Positions 20,929 to 31,900 of a DNA stretch of 64,000 nucleotides are shown in pieces. The notes under the pieces were generated by a model, which searched no databases, was not told where the DNA came from, and saw only the letters and a program-made list of their open reading frames with translations. A program made the translations under genes and the position numbers. Position 1 is the stretch's first letter, and each line of letters starts with the position of its first letter. This DNA comes from Eutypella sp. D-1 (lineage: Eukaryota > Ascomycota > Sordariomycetes > Xylariales > Diatrypaceae): contig JAJTTP010000025.1 in the NCBI GenBank assembly GCA_023313575.1, positions 413,570-477,569 on the forward strand, in the 5' to 3' direction.

Positions 20929-22944
20929 TCAATCCTGATTAAAAGACTTCATGAACTCCCTCAATTGCTCGTCTGAAATACCCTCATTGCTCAGTTGGTC
21001 CAAATCTGGGACCGGTTGCTGTTCATTAACCATGAGCGAGGCCAAATCGGAGTCCCAATCCATATCAGCAGCCGGAGTAGGGTTAGAATTGGAGGCCAGA
21101 GTGTTGCCCCAAGTAGGATCAGATTGTGGGCCAGCATAGCCCGAGCCGGGATAAAAGCCCGAACCGGAAGCAGACACGGGGTAGGCATGAGGGACGGGGA
21201 CGGGGCCAGGGTTCGCGCCAGAAGACCAGTTCGAGCCAACATAGCCCGAGCCGGGATAAGGGCCTGAACCGGAAGCAGACGTGGGGTCGACAAAAGAGTT
21301 AACGTTGGAGCCATGGTACAAGCCAGAAGAATAATTCAGGCCAGAAGCAGAGGGTAAACCAGGAGCAGGGTTCAATGGGGGACCAGAAGCAGAAGGTAAA
21401 CCGGGAGCAGAGTTCAATGGAGAAGAAATGTACTGGCGGGAAGCATCTTCACCGCGGAAAATAGGGGCCAGGTTGGAAGCAGAGCCCCAGTCAGCAGAGG
21501 GGGTTGCACCATAGTTGAACACACTTCCGGATGGCAAATTGCGGTAGGGAACCCGGCTCGGGTCGGCAGTTAACTGGGCTGCTTGGTTGACGCCCTCATT
21601 CAATACGTCTTCTAACTCTTCAACAGCTCCGTTGGCCAGCCTCATGGGTTGGTCCAACGCCGCCGGCGAGTCGGCTGAGGCAGTACCTTCGACAGCCTGG
21701 AAGTCGGGCAGGGAGTCGGGCTGAGAGTCACGCTGGGAGGCGGGCTGGAAGGCGGGCTCGGGTGCCAGCTTGGGTGCAAGCTGGGCTTGAATCTGGGCTT
21801 GAATCTGGGCGGCAAAGTGATGGACTTTCTGACTGGTGACCAGGTTGGCAATTTGGAAGGCAAGATCGTACATATCCTTGACTTGTTGAACCTTGCAATT
21901 TAAAGCAAGCAGGATGGTAGGATTGTAGGTAAGCTGGGAGGCAGCACTGGGGGAAGGCTTGCGGGCATCATCACGGGGGGCAGGCTGAGGGGCAGGCTGA
22001 GGGGCAGGCTGAGGGGCAGCACGAAGGACAGCCGGGGAGGTGGGTTGGGGGGGCAGCTCGGGTACCAGCTTGGGTGCAACCTGGTGTGCAACCTGGTGTG
22101 CAACCTGGTGTGCAACCTGGGCTTTAATCTGGGCGGCAAAATGATGGACTTTCTGACTGGTGACCAGCTTGGCAATTTGGAAGGCAAGATCGTACATATC
22201 CTTGACTTGTTGAACCTCGCAATCTAAAGCAAGCAGGATGGTAGGATAGAAGGTAAGCTGGGAGGCATCACTGGGGGAGGGCTGAGGGGCAGCATCACAG
22301 GGGGCAGGCTGAGGGGCAGCATGAAGGACAGCCGGAGGGACAGCATGAAGGGCATCCGGTGAGACGGGCGGAAGGATACGCAGGAATTCGGGGTGGTAGG
22401 CTCTCTTGGTGTCAGGTTGCTCGCCCTGTTGCTTATCCTTTCTAGCCTTAGCCTTCTGGATGGCCCGGAGATGCCGGCCCAGTCCCTCCTTGCCGGAGTA
22501 GCTACTGCGCACGTCTCTAGCACAGTCATCTCCGCAGAGCTTCAGAGGCGTGCAATTTTTGGCCTCGCAACACATCATCCCAGGCCAGTAGGACACCCAT
22601 CTTTTGTTCTCCTCTGCCTGCGGCTCGAGGGGGTCGCAGGGATCCTTCTCCGCCTTGTTGTGGTCATGGAGATGGTTCTGCATCTCCTTGTCGCCGCCGT
22701 CGCATGTCTTCCCGCATCCGGGCCATTGACAAATATTGCCAATGTGCGACTCCTTGTCATGCCGATTCCAGTCATTAACGGTGTAATATTTAATGCAAAG
22801 GCTGCAATAGAAGTTTCTAGGGTTGCTGCAAGGCTTCTGTGGAACAGTGCCTGAAGACATGGCTGGAGCTTTGACTGGGGTTTTAGCCGAGGCCTTGATT
22901 GGAGTCTTTCCTCGAGCCTTTAGTCGACTCTCTCCTCGACCCAT
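20929..22944 (-). CDS. Zinc-finger-like protein with internal tandem duplication
   Basis: About 671 residues if translation begins at the ATG at 22944 (MGRGESRL); an ATG 27 codons further in (MSSGTVPQ) is also possible, and upstream open frame to 23235 is hydrophobic and probably non-coding. Residues about 40-100 carry C2H2-type spacing: YCSLCIKYYTVNDWNRHDKESH followed by CQWPGCGKTC...HLHDH, then more Cys pairs (MCCEAKNC, LCGDDC). The middle has two copies of a block of about 60 residues (PTILLAL..., QQVKDMYDLAFQIA, LVTSQKVHHFAAQI) 108 codons apart, with AHQV and PQPA micro-repeats. The C-terminal third is Ser/Gly/Pro-rich with two GSG-YPGSGY repeats. The end is acidic (LSNEGISDEQLREFM). Probably nuclear; function unknown and no named family recognised. 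Confidence 0.65.
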   Translation of the reverse strand: MGRGESRLKARGKTPIKASAKTPVKAPAMSSGTVPQKPCSNPRNFYCSLCIKYYTVNDWNRHDKESHIGNICQWPGCGKTCDGGDKEMQNHLHDHNKAEKDPCDPLEPQAEENKRWVSYWPGMMCCEAKNCTPLKLCGDDCARDVRSSYSGKEGLGRHLRAIQKAKARKDKQQGEQPDTKRAYHPEFLRILPPVSPDALHAVPPAVLHAAPQPAPCDAAPQPSPSDASQLTFYPTILLALDCEVQQVKDMYDLAFQIAKLVTSQKVHHFAAQIKAQVAHQVAHQVAHQVAPKLVPELPPQPTSPAVLRAAPQPAPQPAPQPAPRDDARKPSPSAASQLTYNPTILLALNCKVQQVKDMYDLAFQIANLVTSQKVHHFAAQIQAQIQAQLAPKLAPEPAFQPASQRDSQPDSLPDFQAVEGTASADSPAALDQPMRLANGAVEELEDVLNEGVNQAAQLTADPSRVPYRNLPSGSVFNYGATPSADWGSASNLAPIFRGEDASRQYISSPLNSAPGLPSASGPPLNPAPGLPSASGLNYSSGLYHGSNVNSFVDPTSASGSGPYPGSGYVGSNWSSGANPGPVPVPHAYPVSASGSGFYPGSGYAGPQSDPTWGNTLASNSNPTPAADMDWDSDLASLMVNEQQPVPDLDQLSNEGISDEQLREFMKSFNQD
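21770..22290. repeat. Internal direct duplication, period 324 bp
   Basis: Copy 1 about 21770-21960 and copy 2 about 22074-22285 share long identical stretches (for example around 21819 and 22143). Copy 2 also has a 12-bp unit (tgcaacctggtg) repeated about four times from 22074. Confidence 0.8.
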
Positions 22945-25564
22945 GAGGACTAGGCAGAGGTGCTTTAGTTTGGTTAGCCATCTCGTCATTCCAACATTCA
23001 TACATACCACACAGTGGAAATCCAGATCCATCCGTAGCTCAAGTGAGCATATGGGCAGAGACAACTGGGCTAGTAGGGTGGGCGATATTGAAATCCATAG
23101 GATAAATAGAACGGAAATACTCACTATAGCGTAATTGCGGACTTTGGAAGAGTGAAACAATAGATGGACTTCGGATCTTATCATGATATTGTTAGTTCCA
23201 ACCTCAAGAAGTATAACCATGGCAGTAAACCTCACTTATCCAGGCTTTCAGGAGTAGTATGGACACATACCGGAAGTGCAAGTGTAGAGTCAGAAGTCTT
23301 CGTAGTAGAAGATATACTATAGTAGCTCCACCGTACTGATGCGAGAAGATCAAGAGTGGAAGAGTGAAGGGTAGGGTTCTGTAAAGAGGGGTTGTGGGAG
23401 GCCTGTAGGCTGGTGATGTGTGTTGGGTATGTATACTATAGATCTCTCAAACTCTTCTCAAGTTGTAGTGCAAAGTGAAGAGAAACCAAGTCAGAAGATA
23501 GGTATAAATCTGTGGGGCTATTTTGTAAAATAATTTTGCAAAATGCAAAAGTATGTGTGTGGGGTACTTAGTTGAGGGCAAGCAGCATGAGTCTGAAGCA
23601 TTGACCGCCTTAGGCTGTGGATTGTTGACACTGAAGGTAGTTTCCGGGGCCCTGATTAGTCCTTTTTGAAACCTCAAAGCAAGTAATGGAAAGAGAAGAG
23701 AAAGGTTGTAAGGAAAGAGTGGGTAGTAATGTGTGAGGAGGGTAGTAGTTGTGGCTGTAGAAAATAAATGGATCAAGTCAGTTGAGTGTACTCGTAAGTT
23801 CCTGCAACTCGAGAGTAGTCTCTCGAAACTGGTGAATAGTCTTGTCAAAGCTGGGCAGTGGAAAACTGGAATGGAGAATGGTTAGTATGTTGTCCAGAAA
23901 CTCTGGACTGCTTAGGGAATATACTTCGTTTGTTTTTGGTGAATTTCCAAAACACCAGTGCAGCCAGGGTAACACCAGCAAGACACACACTCAAACCTAA
24001 TTAGTTCACTGATCTTTTCGTGTAAAGCAGATTAGATTCGTTCAAGACAAAGGCTTTGTGTGATCAAGTGAAGGCGTACTTACAGTTGGCGTAAGAGAAC
24101 AGTGAAAATGTGTGCCTTGATGTTACCCCTCGTCCAGACAAGCCAAATTAGGTAGGGTCTTTGTCTGTTTCCAGATTTTGGCTTGTGGGTGTTGGAAAAG
24201 TAGTGGACTCTCCACAAAGGACTTGTTCAGAGATCTGTAAGAAGTATGTATTGGGATGAAATACAAGGAGAATGTAAACTTCCAAAACTGTATAGCAGGA
24301 AGTATGAAGTAGAAAGCAGGGTTTCCAATACTAGGTAGAGAGCAGAAACCTAACTTTCACAGTACTGTGAGGTATGTGACTTGAGAGATGAATGAAGTGA
24401 TGGATAGAAGAAAGAGAGATGATGGGTGGAAGAAAGAGAGAGTGGAAAGGATGTGGGAAAGTTGGTAGATTGGGTTGTGGACTGGCTGCCTTGGGTTATG
24501 TCAGAGGTGAAGAAACTGTGCAGAGGGGTACCTACAAAATCAGAAAAGAAAAGTCACCATTAGTTAATGGGAGAACAGCAATTGAGGGGTGAATGGGTGG
24601 GAAGAGGTACAAAACATTATGGGAAGGAGGCGCGGGTCCGGCATGAAAAGTTTTCATGCCGGAAACCTGCGGAATAGGGGTCAGGCGCCGGATCCCATCC
24701 GGAACCTAGGTACTTCCAACTAGCAGCATTCAATTCTAGAAAATATGTGAGCCCAATATATGTACAAGCACAAGAATGGGTATATTGCGTCTTGGGGGAT
24801 CTTCCCAAGCCTGATAGGGCGGTAATACTTTGGTCTATGAAGGTAGAATGGAAGGTCACTATGCTCCATTGCCACTTGCTTCCCAGGTTGCCTCTTTGGC
24901 TTCCATGTATCAGTGGTCTCTAGGTCACTACTAAAAATCATTGCCAAACTTCATCAAAAAGGGAATAGGAAAATGCGGTGCAGGTTGTGTATTTCTAGGA
25001 ACTCCAGCCTATACATTAATAAGTGTTGCCAGTGTGTCCCAGTAGCCCCAAAGTATAACAGATAGAAACCAGTGTTGGGCATGCCCTTACTTTGAGCACA
25101 CCTACCCAAGTATCATGTATCACACGGGCTCTATGAACGTCCAAGATCTCAATCTATGCTAATCATCCACGAAGAAAGCAATGATAAGTCGGGGTAGAGA
25201 ACAGAAGAGCGAGTAAAGCCGGGCCCGAACACAAGACACAACAACACCCACAGAGCGCAGCAACAATATAGGATACGTCAACGAGTGTATTGCGAGTTTG
25301 TCAGCAGATGTCTATCAACCAGGCCAAGGTAACAGCCGGCGATGAAGAGAAAATAATACCTAGAGGCTCAGAGCCTTCCTTGCCAAGATCCATATAGGGA
25401 CTCAGTTGATCAATGCGTAGGCACGCAGCTAGCCCACTAAGGTGCCCTGCCCTAGTCTCCAAATCAATACTTCAGTCCTAGAGACTCTATCTCCGAATCC
25501 CAACTGAAGACGAAATACCCGTGATGGCACCATGCCCAGTCACACCCTTCTCACACCAGACGAA
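22945..25564. other. Intergenic / leader region of the zinc-finger-like gene
   Basis: About 2.6 kb with only weak open frames (for example 23447-23848 and 23778-23990, minus) that show no motifs. It holds one perfect palindrome at 24638-24662. Untranslated leader exons of the gene to the left are possible but unproven. Confidence 0.4.
24638..24662. repeat. Perfect 12-bp inverted repeat
   Basis: CCGGCATGAAAA-G-TTTTCATGCCGG, with a single-base centre. A further CCGG-rich dyad (gccggatcccatccgg) follows at about 24688-24705. Confidence 0.8.
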
Positions 25565-28500
25565 CTAATTGTCAAGGACTATGGTCTCGTGTCCTTGATC
25601 CTCCTCCATGTCATCATCTTCATCAGGCTCTCTAGCTCCATACTGCACGAGCAGGGCCTCGACCCTAGCTCTCGCACGAGCGGCCTGTTCCTCGAACTCG
25701 AAGTCGTCGTCGTCCCACGGTGGATCAGCTTCGCGGCAGATGCGGAGAGGGTGGTGCTGGAACCACGGTTCATCCTCTCCCTCGCCATAGGGATGCTTGC
25801 CCTCCGGATCGCCTACCGCGTTCGGGTCAGCTTGCTCGAGCAGCAAGCTCTGCACCCAGCGTTCCTCGAGGTGTCGAATAGCAGCTTGTAGAGGCGTGTA
25901 TTTGTACCCCTCCGGGTTTGGATTCGCACCCTGCTGCAGAACCATCTTGAGCAAGGTGCTCGTCGTGGTACCGTCGTCCTGCCTGGCCATCGTTCTCTTG
26001 TCATTGTCCGCCACGTAGTCATTCTGTACATACGGGTCCTGCAGCGCAGCATACAAAATATGATTCTCATCTTCGAAGTCTGCGCCGGCCTTAATTAAGT
26101 GTTCAAGAAAGTCGATGTGGCGCCGGGAGACACAGAGTTCGCTGATTGTTTGTCGCATTAATACGCCGCCGGCATTTGCATTTCGGCCATCCATTGCCGG
26201 TGTTGTAATGAACGAATCGTTCCAAACGGCGCCGAGGTCCTCAGGGGGCAGTTCCTGGAGTTGGATGGCGGCAAGCTCGGGCCATCGAAGCAGCAACAGG
26301 CTGATAAGGATGGCCGTTTCATGTCGTGCAGGCGGCACGGCACCGCGATCGGTGCGGAATATGCCATTGAGGCGGGCCCAACGCGGGAAAGCCTGGCGTA
26401 TCTGCTGAGTACGCAGGGCGTCCTGATGCGCACTGTTGGGGTTTAGGCACGGCAGCACAGCTTCCCAGATAGAGCGCTCTTGGACGATGAGAGGGCGCCT
26501 CGATTGCAAGGCCTTGTCCGTCATGCGTAGGCAGTACTCCTCGTAACGCGTAGGGCACTGCCGCGGGCCCAGGTTGCCGAGCTGGAGCAACCCGTTGAAA
26601 GCGACCTCAAGCTCTAGGACCCGCGTTGTGTGCTGCGACAGCGCGAAGTCTTTAGCGGGCCCCAGCGCGGTGTCTGGGTGGAATAGATACTCCTTGACAG
26701 TGTAGTGCGCGGGCGCAACGCGGCGGCGGGCCCCGCCCGCTTCCTCGTTGTCGTGCTTAAATACCCAAGGCGGCCGCTTAGTCAACGGAGTCACCTTGAT
26801 CAGACACCCTAGGATTTTCTCCAGCTGCAGTGTATTATAGGCGTGTGTCCGGCCGCGGGGCACGTTGAAGAGAGAGGCCTCCACCAGCACGTCGGCGCTC
26901 GGGATTTCTGATGAGTTGCTGCAGATTAAGGCGAGCGCCGTGCGCGCGAAGGTGCGATTGTTGTTGGTGTAGTGGCCGATGTAGGGTAGTCGTTCGACGA
27001 GCAGCTGCTCATAGATTCCAAAAACCGTCTTAGGCAAATTACCGAGAAGCTTTTGGATGGAATACTCGTCGATCAGCTCGAGTTGGACGATCGTGTCGAT
27101 CTGGCATGCGGCCCATCGGAACCTATCGATTGACGTCTGTCAGTATGAAATACTTAAAGGATTGACAGTTAGCTTAGGCAGTGTAATCTCACATTCCTCG
27201 AGATTCTCTCGCTAGCTTGGACTCAAGCTCGCGGAGAAACTCTGGACGCAGGTCTCTGAGTCCTTCAATCCTTCCCACTCTTCTTTGGACATAGGTTTGA
27301 ATGGCCCTAAGCACAAACTGGTTATCCATAGACAGCTCCGTGTAGGGCTGTCTTGGTCGTAAATTCTCCGGCAGGAGAACACCATGGCGGGGTGGGCGCA
27401 TAGATGCTTTAGGTCTTTGATCATTCTGATCGGGACATTTGGTTGGTGTGCGCGGCACATCGCCGGAGTTGCAATCCTCCGACGGGACAATCGGGGAGAC
27501 TGGGGGTGGAAACCCCGTGGGCATTCCCATGTATGGACATATGCGAATGTTCTGGGACGGCGAGGGCAACTTACGGGAATTTCCCGTGGGCGTGCTTGGG
27601 CGTGGACTCGGGGACGGGGGTGGCTGCCTAGGACTTTGCATCAGGCCGGGACGCCGCATTTCTACAGGGCTGTTATGGCCAGAGCCTGGCAGAGGCGTAA
27701 GCGCTAGACCCTTTCGAAGAAATGAAGTCGTGTTATTGAGAGGAGGAAGGCCTTGAATGGCTGCGCGTATGTCCTGCTCGTCACGGCTAACCATTAGGAG
27801 AGAGACATGATGGAACTGGGGATCCGTTCCGATGGTAGTTAAGACCTTCAGGAAATGGTTTCGCGGCGTCTTGCTCTCATCTACCGCATCGACGATGATG
27901 TAGACTCGCCGACCAAAGTGCTTCGTGATAGTTAGGAGACACTTCATCAAGTCGTCTATGGAGACGCTGTAGATATTGTCTCTATGGTGTTCGTAGAGTT
28001 TAAGCAAGTCCATCGGGATGTGGTGGCTGGCCTGGTTACAGAAGTCTGCGATAATCCATTGCAAGAAGGAGCGCGTTTCATCCTGCTCCCGCTGGTGTGA
28101 ACAGTAGTAGTAGGAGCGACCGTTTGCCTGGCAGAAGTCCCCAATCTTATCGATGAGAAATGATGCGAGGATCGTCTTGCCTGAGCCTGGAATCCCATGT
28201 ATCCAGACAAACCGACGGTAACCGTTCTCGCTCAGGGAGCCCCCGTCTGTCCAGGCCTTCCAGATATCGGAATTGGTCATCCAGTCACATGTCTCCTGTT
28301 CCCGCAAGTCGGTTTTCTCGAGGTGGATTTCGTGAGAGTCGAGTTTGCCGGGCTTCAGCCAGGCCAAAATTCTCCTCCTGTCCTTGTCTGGGTATCCCTA
28401 TCAGTCAAGCTTCGAGATATATATCGTCCAGGTTGGATCAGCTTACCCTTCGCCTGTTCCTCAATCTTGCTACCAGTGCCATTGATATCAATTCTATGCA

Positions 28501-28987
28501 ATAATCCATTTAGCAGCAATACGGCTATAGAAGGGAAAGATGGAGTGTCTTACATGGCCTGGGTGTTGAGAATCAAACTGATGGTGCTCTTGTGGCGCTC
28601 AAGCTGCACCAACAGCTCTTCAGCCTTGCTTTCCTTCGTAAGTGGCCAAGTCAGCCTCTTGTACGCTTCCGTGAGCCTCGGCCGTGTAGGGCTGTGGTGT
28701 TGATCGGAAACCCCAGGCTCCGTGACCACGAGCTTTTTGAGCTCCTGGAGACAGTATCGCACCTGTGGGAGGATATTTTTGTCATAGAGCATCGTCCGTA
28801 GGTGGTGCATTCTCCCGTTATCCTGCTTGAGGATTTCTTCCAGAAGTTCTAGCTGGAGACCCAAGGATGTCACCTGGTCCATGATCGAATACATGGTCTT
28901 CGAGGCATCTCGGACGCTCCGGTAGTACTTCTTGCAGCCATCAATAATGCTGACGACGTCGGCTAACATCGATAGAATCTCGGCCAT
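25565..28987 (-). CDS. STAND protein: NACHT NTPase with ankyrin-like C-terminus
   Basis: Fungal NLR-like signal-transduction ATPase, 933 residues, from exons 28987-28554, 28493-28447, 28387-27193 and 27122-25565 (2802 nt). The helical N-terminal domain (about 1-145, starts MAEILSMLADVVSIIDGCKK) resembles the fungal STAND N-terminal domain. NACHT: P-loop GIPGSGKT at 225-232, Walker B YIIVDAVDE at 323-331, sensor-like LLMVSRDEQDI after it, and GMFRWAACQIDT across the last intron. A proline/serine-rich segment of about 130 residues (about 379-507) interrupts the NACHT between the sensor and the AIQTYVQRR helix. The C-terminus has a few divergent ankyrin-like units (HIDFLEHLIKAGADFEDEN, TLLKMVLQQGANPN, YTPLQAAI) and an acidic tail. 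Such proteins act in non-self recognition and regulated cell death in fungi; that role here is by family only. Confidence 0.88.
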
Positions 28988-31900
28988 TTTGTCAGTGTGC
29001 CTCTAGAGGCTGATGTGAAAGTGAAGGGGTTACTTGATATGTAGAAGGGGTAATATGAGTTGTCTTATTAGTTGATATTACGAATCCTAAAAGACTTGTG
29101 TTGACCGTGAAGTATTGTGGGAAGAGAAATTTGTGAGTTGGACACGGTCTGACACGTTGAATAAATACTACAGTAGACGCCACTCGACACCTAAGTTGAT
29201 GGGTGAGTAATGAATCCGCGTTGCCCAGCGAGGTCAGGCACTAAGCCGAAGAGTTCCTCAGTTTATATGTTGCTACAGTAACGTGTGATATATCTGGAAG
29301 GCACGCGGGCATCTGGAGTCATACTCATATGGCGATTAGGACATAAGGGATGTACCCAGGCTTTCTTACGCGTCTTGCACCCTGATTCTGATACCTTGGT
29401 CGCGTCTGCCAAGCCCATCCCGCCATGCTCAGGCTACCTGTTACAATACAAAGCACGCAGAGAATACGCATGGATATAGACCAGCAGCCTAGGCAGGATA
29501 TTAAGCAGGTCCCATTTCTTTGTATAACCTGAGAGACGATTTCCCCTTAGACTAGACTATGCTATTCGGCCCATGTCTTACGGACAGTTTCGAAACCGTC
29601 ACCAACATCATGTACTAGGTAGGGCAGGAGAATGCGTGAGTTGCGCTCCCCGAATTGAGAAGTTTATATACAGCATTGTTCTCAGCAATTACTCGAATAT
29701 TCCCATTGACGCGTGATACAAGACGAGTTAATACGGTGAATTGAGCCTTTTTCAGTGGGGCTACAATATAGGGGCAGGGGCGGGGACGCGAAACAGGCAT
29801 TCCAACTCTTTCTTCCACGGAAACCAGAGTCCAGTTCTCGCACCCGGCTCTTCGATTAGGCTCACGTAGAATTTATACCTTTAAGTTCCCTATGGAAAAA
29901 CGCGATGGTAGGTCTTGCTCTTATTCATACTACCAACAGACTTGAATTGATGTTCAGTTATACCGAATTATGACGTAACTGAGAGTTTGCCCATGTACCC
30001 GATGACTACAACAGCTTGTCCTACATTTCCTGCTCCTAAAAAGCCTCGTCCTTCGACTCTAGGACATTCGAAGCCGGCATGCTCGCAGAATTACTCGGTA
30101 GGTCATATCCTAGGTCTCTCCGACTAGCATGTCTATCGGTGGTGGCATCACGTCGAAAAGGAAGAAATGCTCGTGGAAACTGGGAAGAACGAAAGGGGGC
30201 TGTTTGGAGAGTCGCTGTGCGAGGTCGACATTGTTGACAGGGTAGTTTTTATCTAGTACCGCCACCTAGCCCCCCCCCCCCCTTAACGTATCAAATATAC
30301 CATAGTGTTGGGGTCGAAAGATATATATATATATATATAAAGTTCATCACAGTGCTACCTTGACAGGTCCTCGCAATCAGGAAGATGACTGTCATTCCTC
30401 CCATGTGTGACAGCCTGGCAGACACTCGAAATTCACGTTGTACCAGGCTCTCAGTAAGTAGTACATTACTGCCTACTCTAGCCGCCGAGGCTCTGCATAC
30501 AATGTCCCTTATTTGTCAGCATGGTGCAGCTACATAGCGCACCGCAGCAGCAGCAGCAGCAACAAAGCAGCGGTGCAACGCACCCAGGCGCTCGGCGAGG
30601 CCGTGATCCTTACTACGGTGCCCCCCGCGTCGTATTGACGGCTTCATCATTCGAGGTTTTTCGAGGCGGGTAATTCTCGCCAGGAGACGTTGTGCTGCCC
30701 GCTTCATCTCCATGCGCCCGGTTACAGGCATCCCCTCCTACAACTTCTACCCAATAGCAGCCGAGTTGCAATGCATTACAGTGCATAAGCAAGCTCGTCA
30801 CCAGAAGCAGCCAATCGGTGGCATCACCAAAGGATGGCTGGAAAGCCAGCCCTGACTCCAGTATCGCGCATGGACGGGCCGATCATGTGATCGATTTTGG
30901 GGGGGAGTTACACCAGAGACGTGTGCTATGGACAAGGTGGCTGGATGGGACATCAAGACACAGAGGGACAGGGTGGCGGTCTTTTGAGGGTGGAAGACAA
31001 TGCAACCCAACCGGTGGCCGTGCAGCCACCTGCCATCGACTAACCAAGTTCATCGCACGTAGTGTTGCACAACCAACTGCCAGCTCATTAGACGTCTAGG
31101 ACAGTGGGAGCGCGAGTCTTGCATAGTTCTTGATAGATAATGTAGTTAGAGTTTGCTGACGAATCTATCTGGTATGGACGACTTAGTCATAAGGGGGGGG
31201 GGGGGGGTTAGCGAGCCAAATAAGAACCGAGAATCGGCAAGGGAAGGGGACAAACACCACCTGCGCAATGCCACTACACTAGTCTCTAGCTACCGAACAG
31301 ATTGGGGAGTAGACGATGACTTCAAAATCGAGCAGGTTACGTCGATTGGTGAGTAGGGGCCCTGAAATTTTGTTCCAGCCCTGGCAGGGCTAGCAACCCT
31401 GAAGAAGCAATTCTGAGACCTCTGACGGGTCATGTGCGGGAATTGAGGTGTGAGACTGTCCTAGAAGATTGATCGGATAGATATGACAAAAGATCGGACC
31501 AGACACGGCCCGTGAAACCCAGCCAAGCGTTGTCTTCAATAGCCTCTTCTGTCATGATCAACGGCTGGCAGCTCGCGTGACGATGAGGGGTAATTTAGAA
31601 TGAAGGAAGCTCCTGAATAAGCTCGAGAAGCTCCGAGGAGTCTCGAGGGGCGGCTCGGAGGGGCCCGACTCTTACACCAGTCTAGTTAGCCATTTAACGT
31701 GCGCAGTACCTACATAGGTACCCACTACCAATGTCATGTCGTTGCTCAGATCACATCCGAGTAAAAGCTGAGAGGGGGCCAGTTCAAAAATCCGGCACAC
31801 GATCTGGGGAAGTCGGGCGTAGTAGATCTTCGATTTTACCTATGCCTTGGCAGGAACTTGCCGGGGCGAACGTAAGTGGGCCGCAATAAGATGGCATACG

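Noticed and set aside
23447..23848. 133-codon minus-strand frame with Leu/Phe-rich stretches
   Set aside because: Hydrophobic runs come from pyrimidine-rich DNA; no consistent membrane topology or start context.
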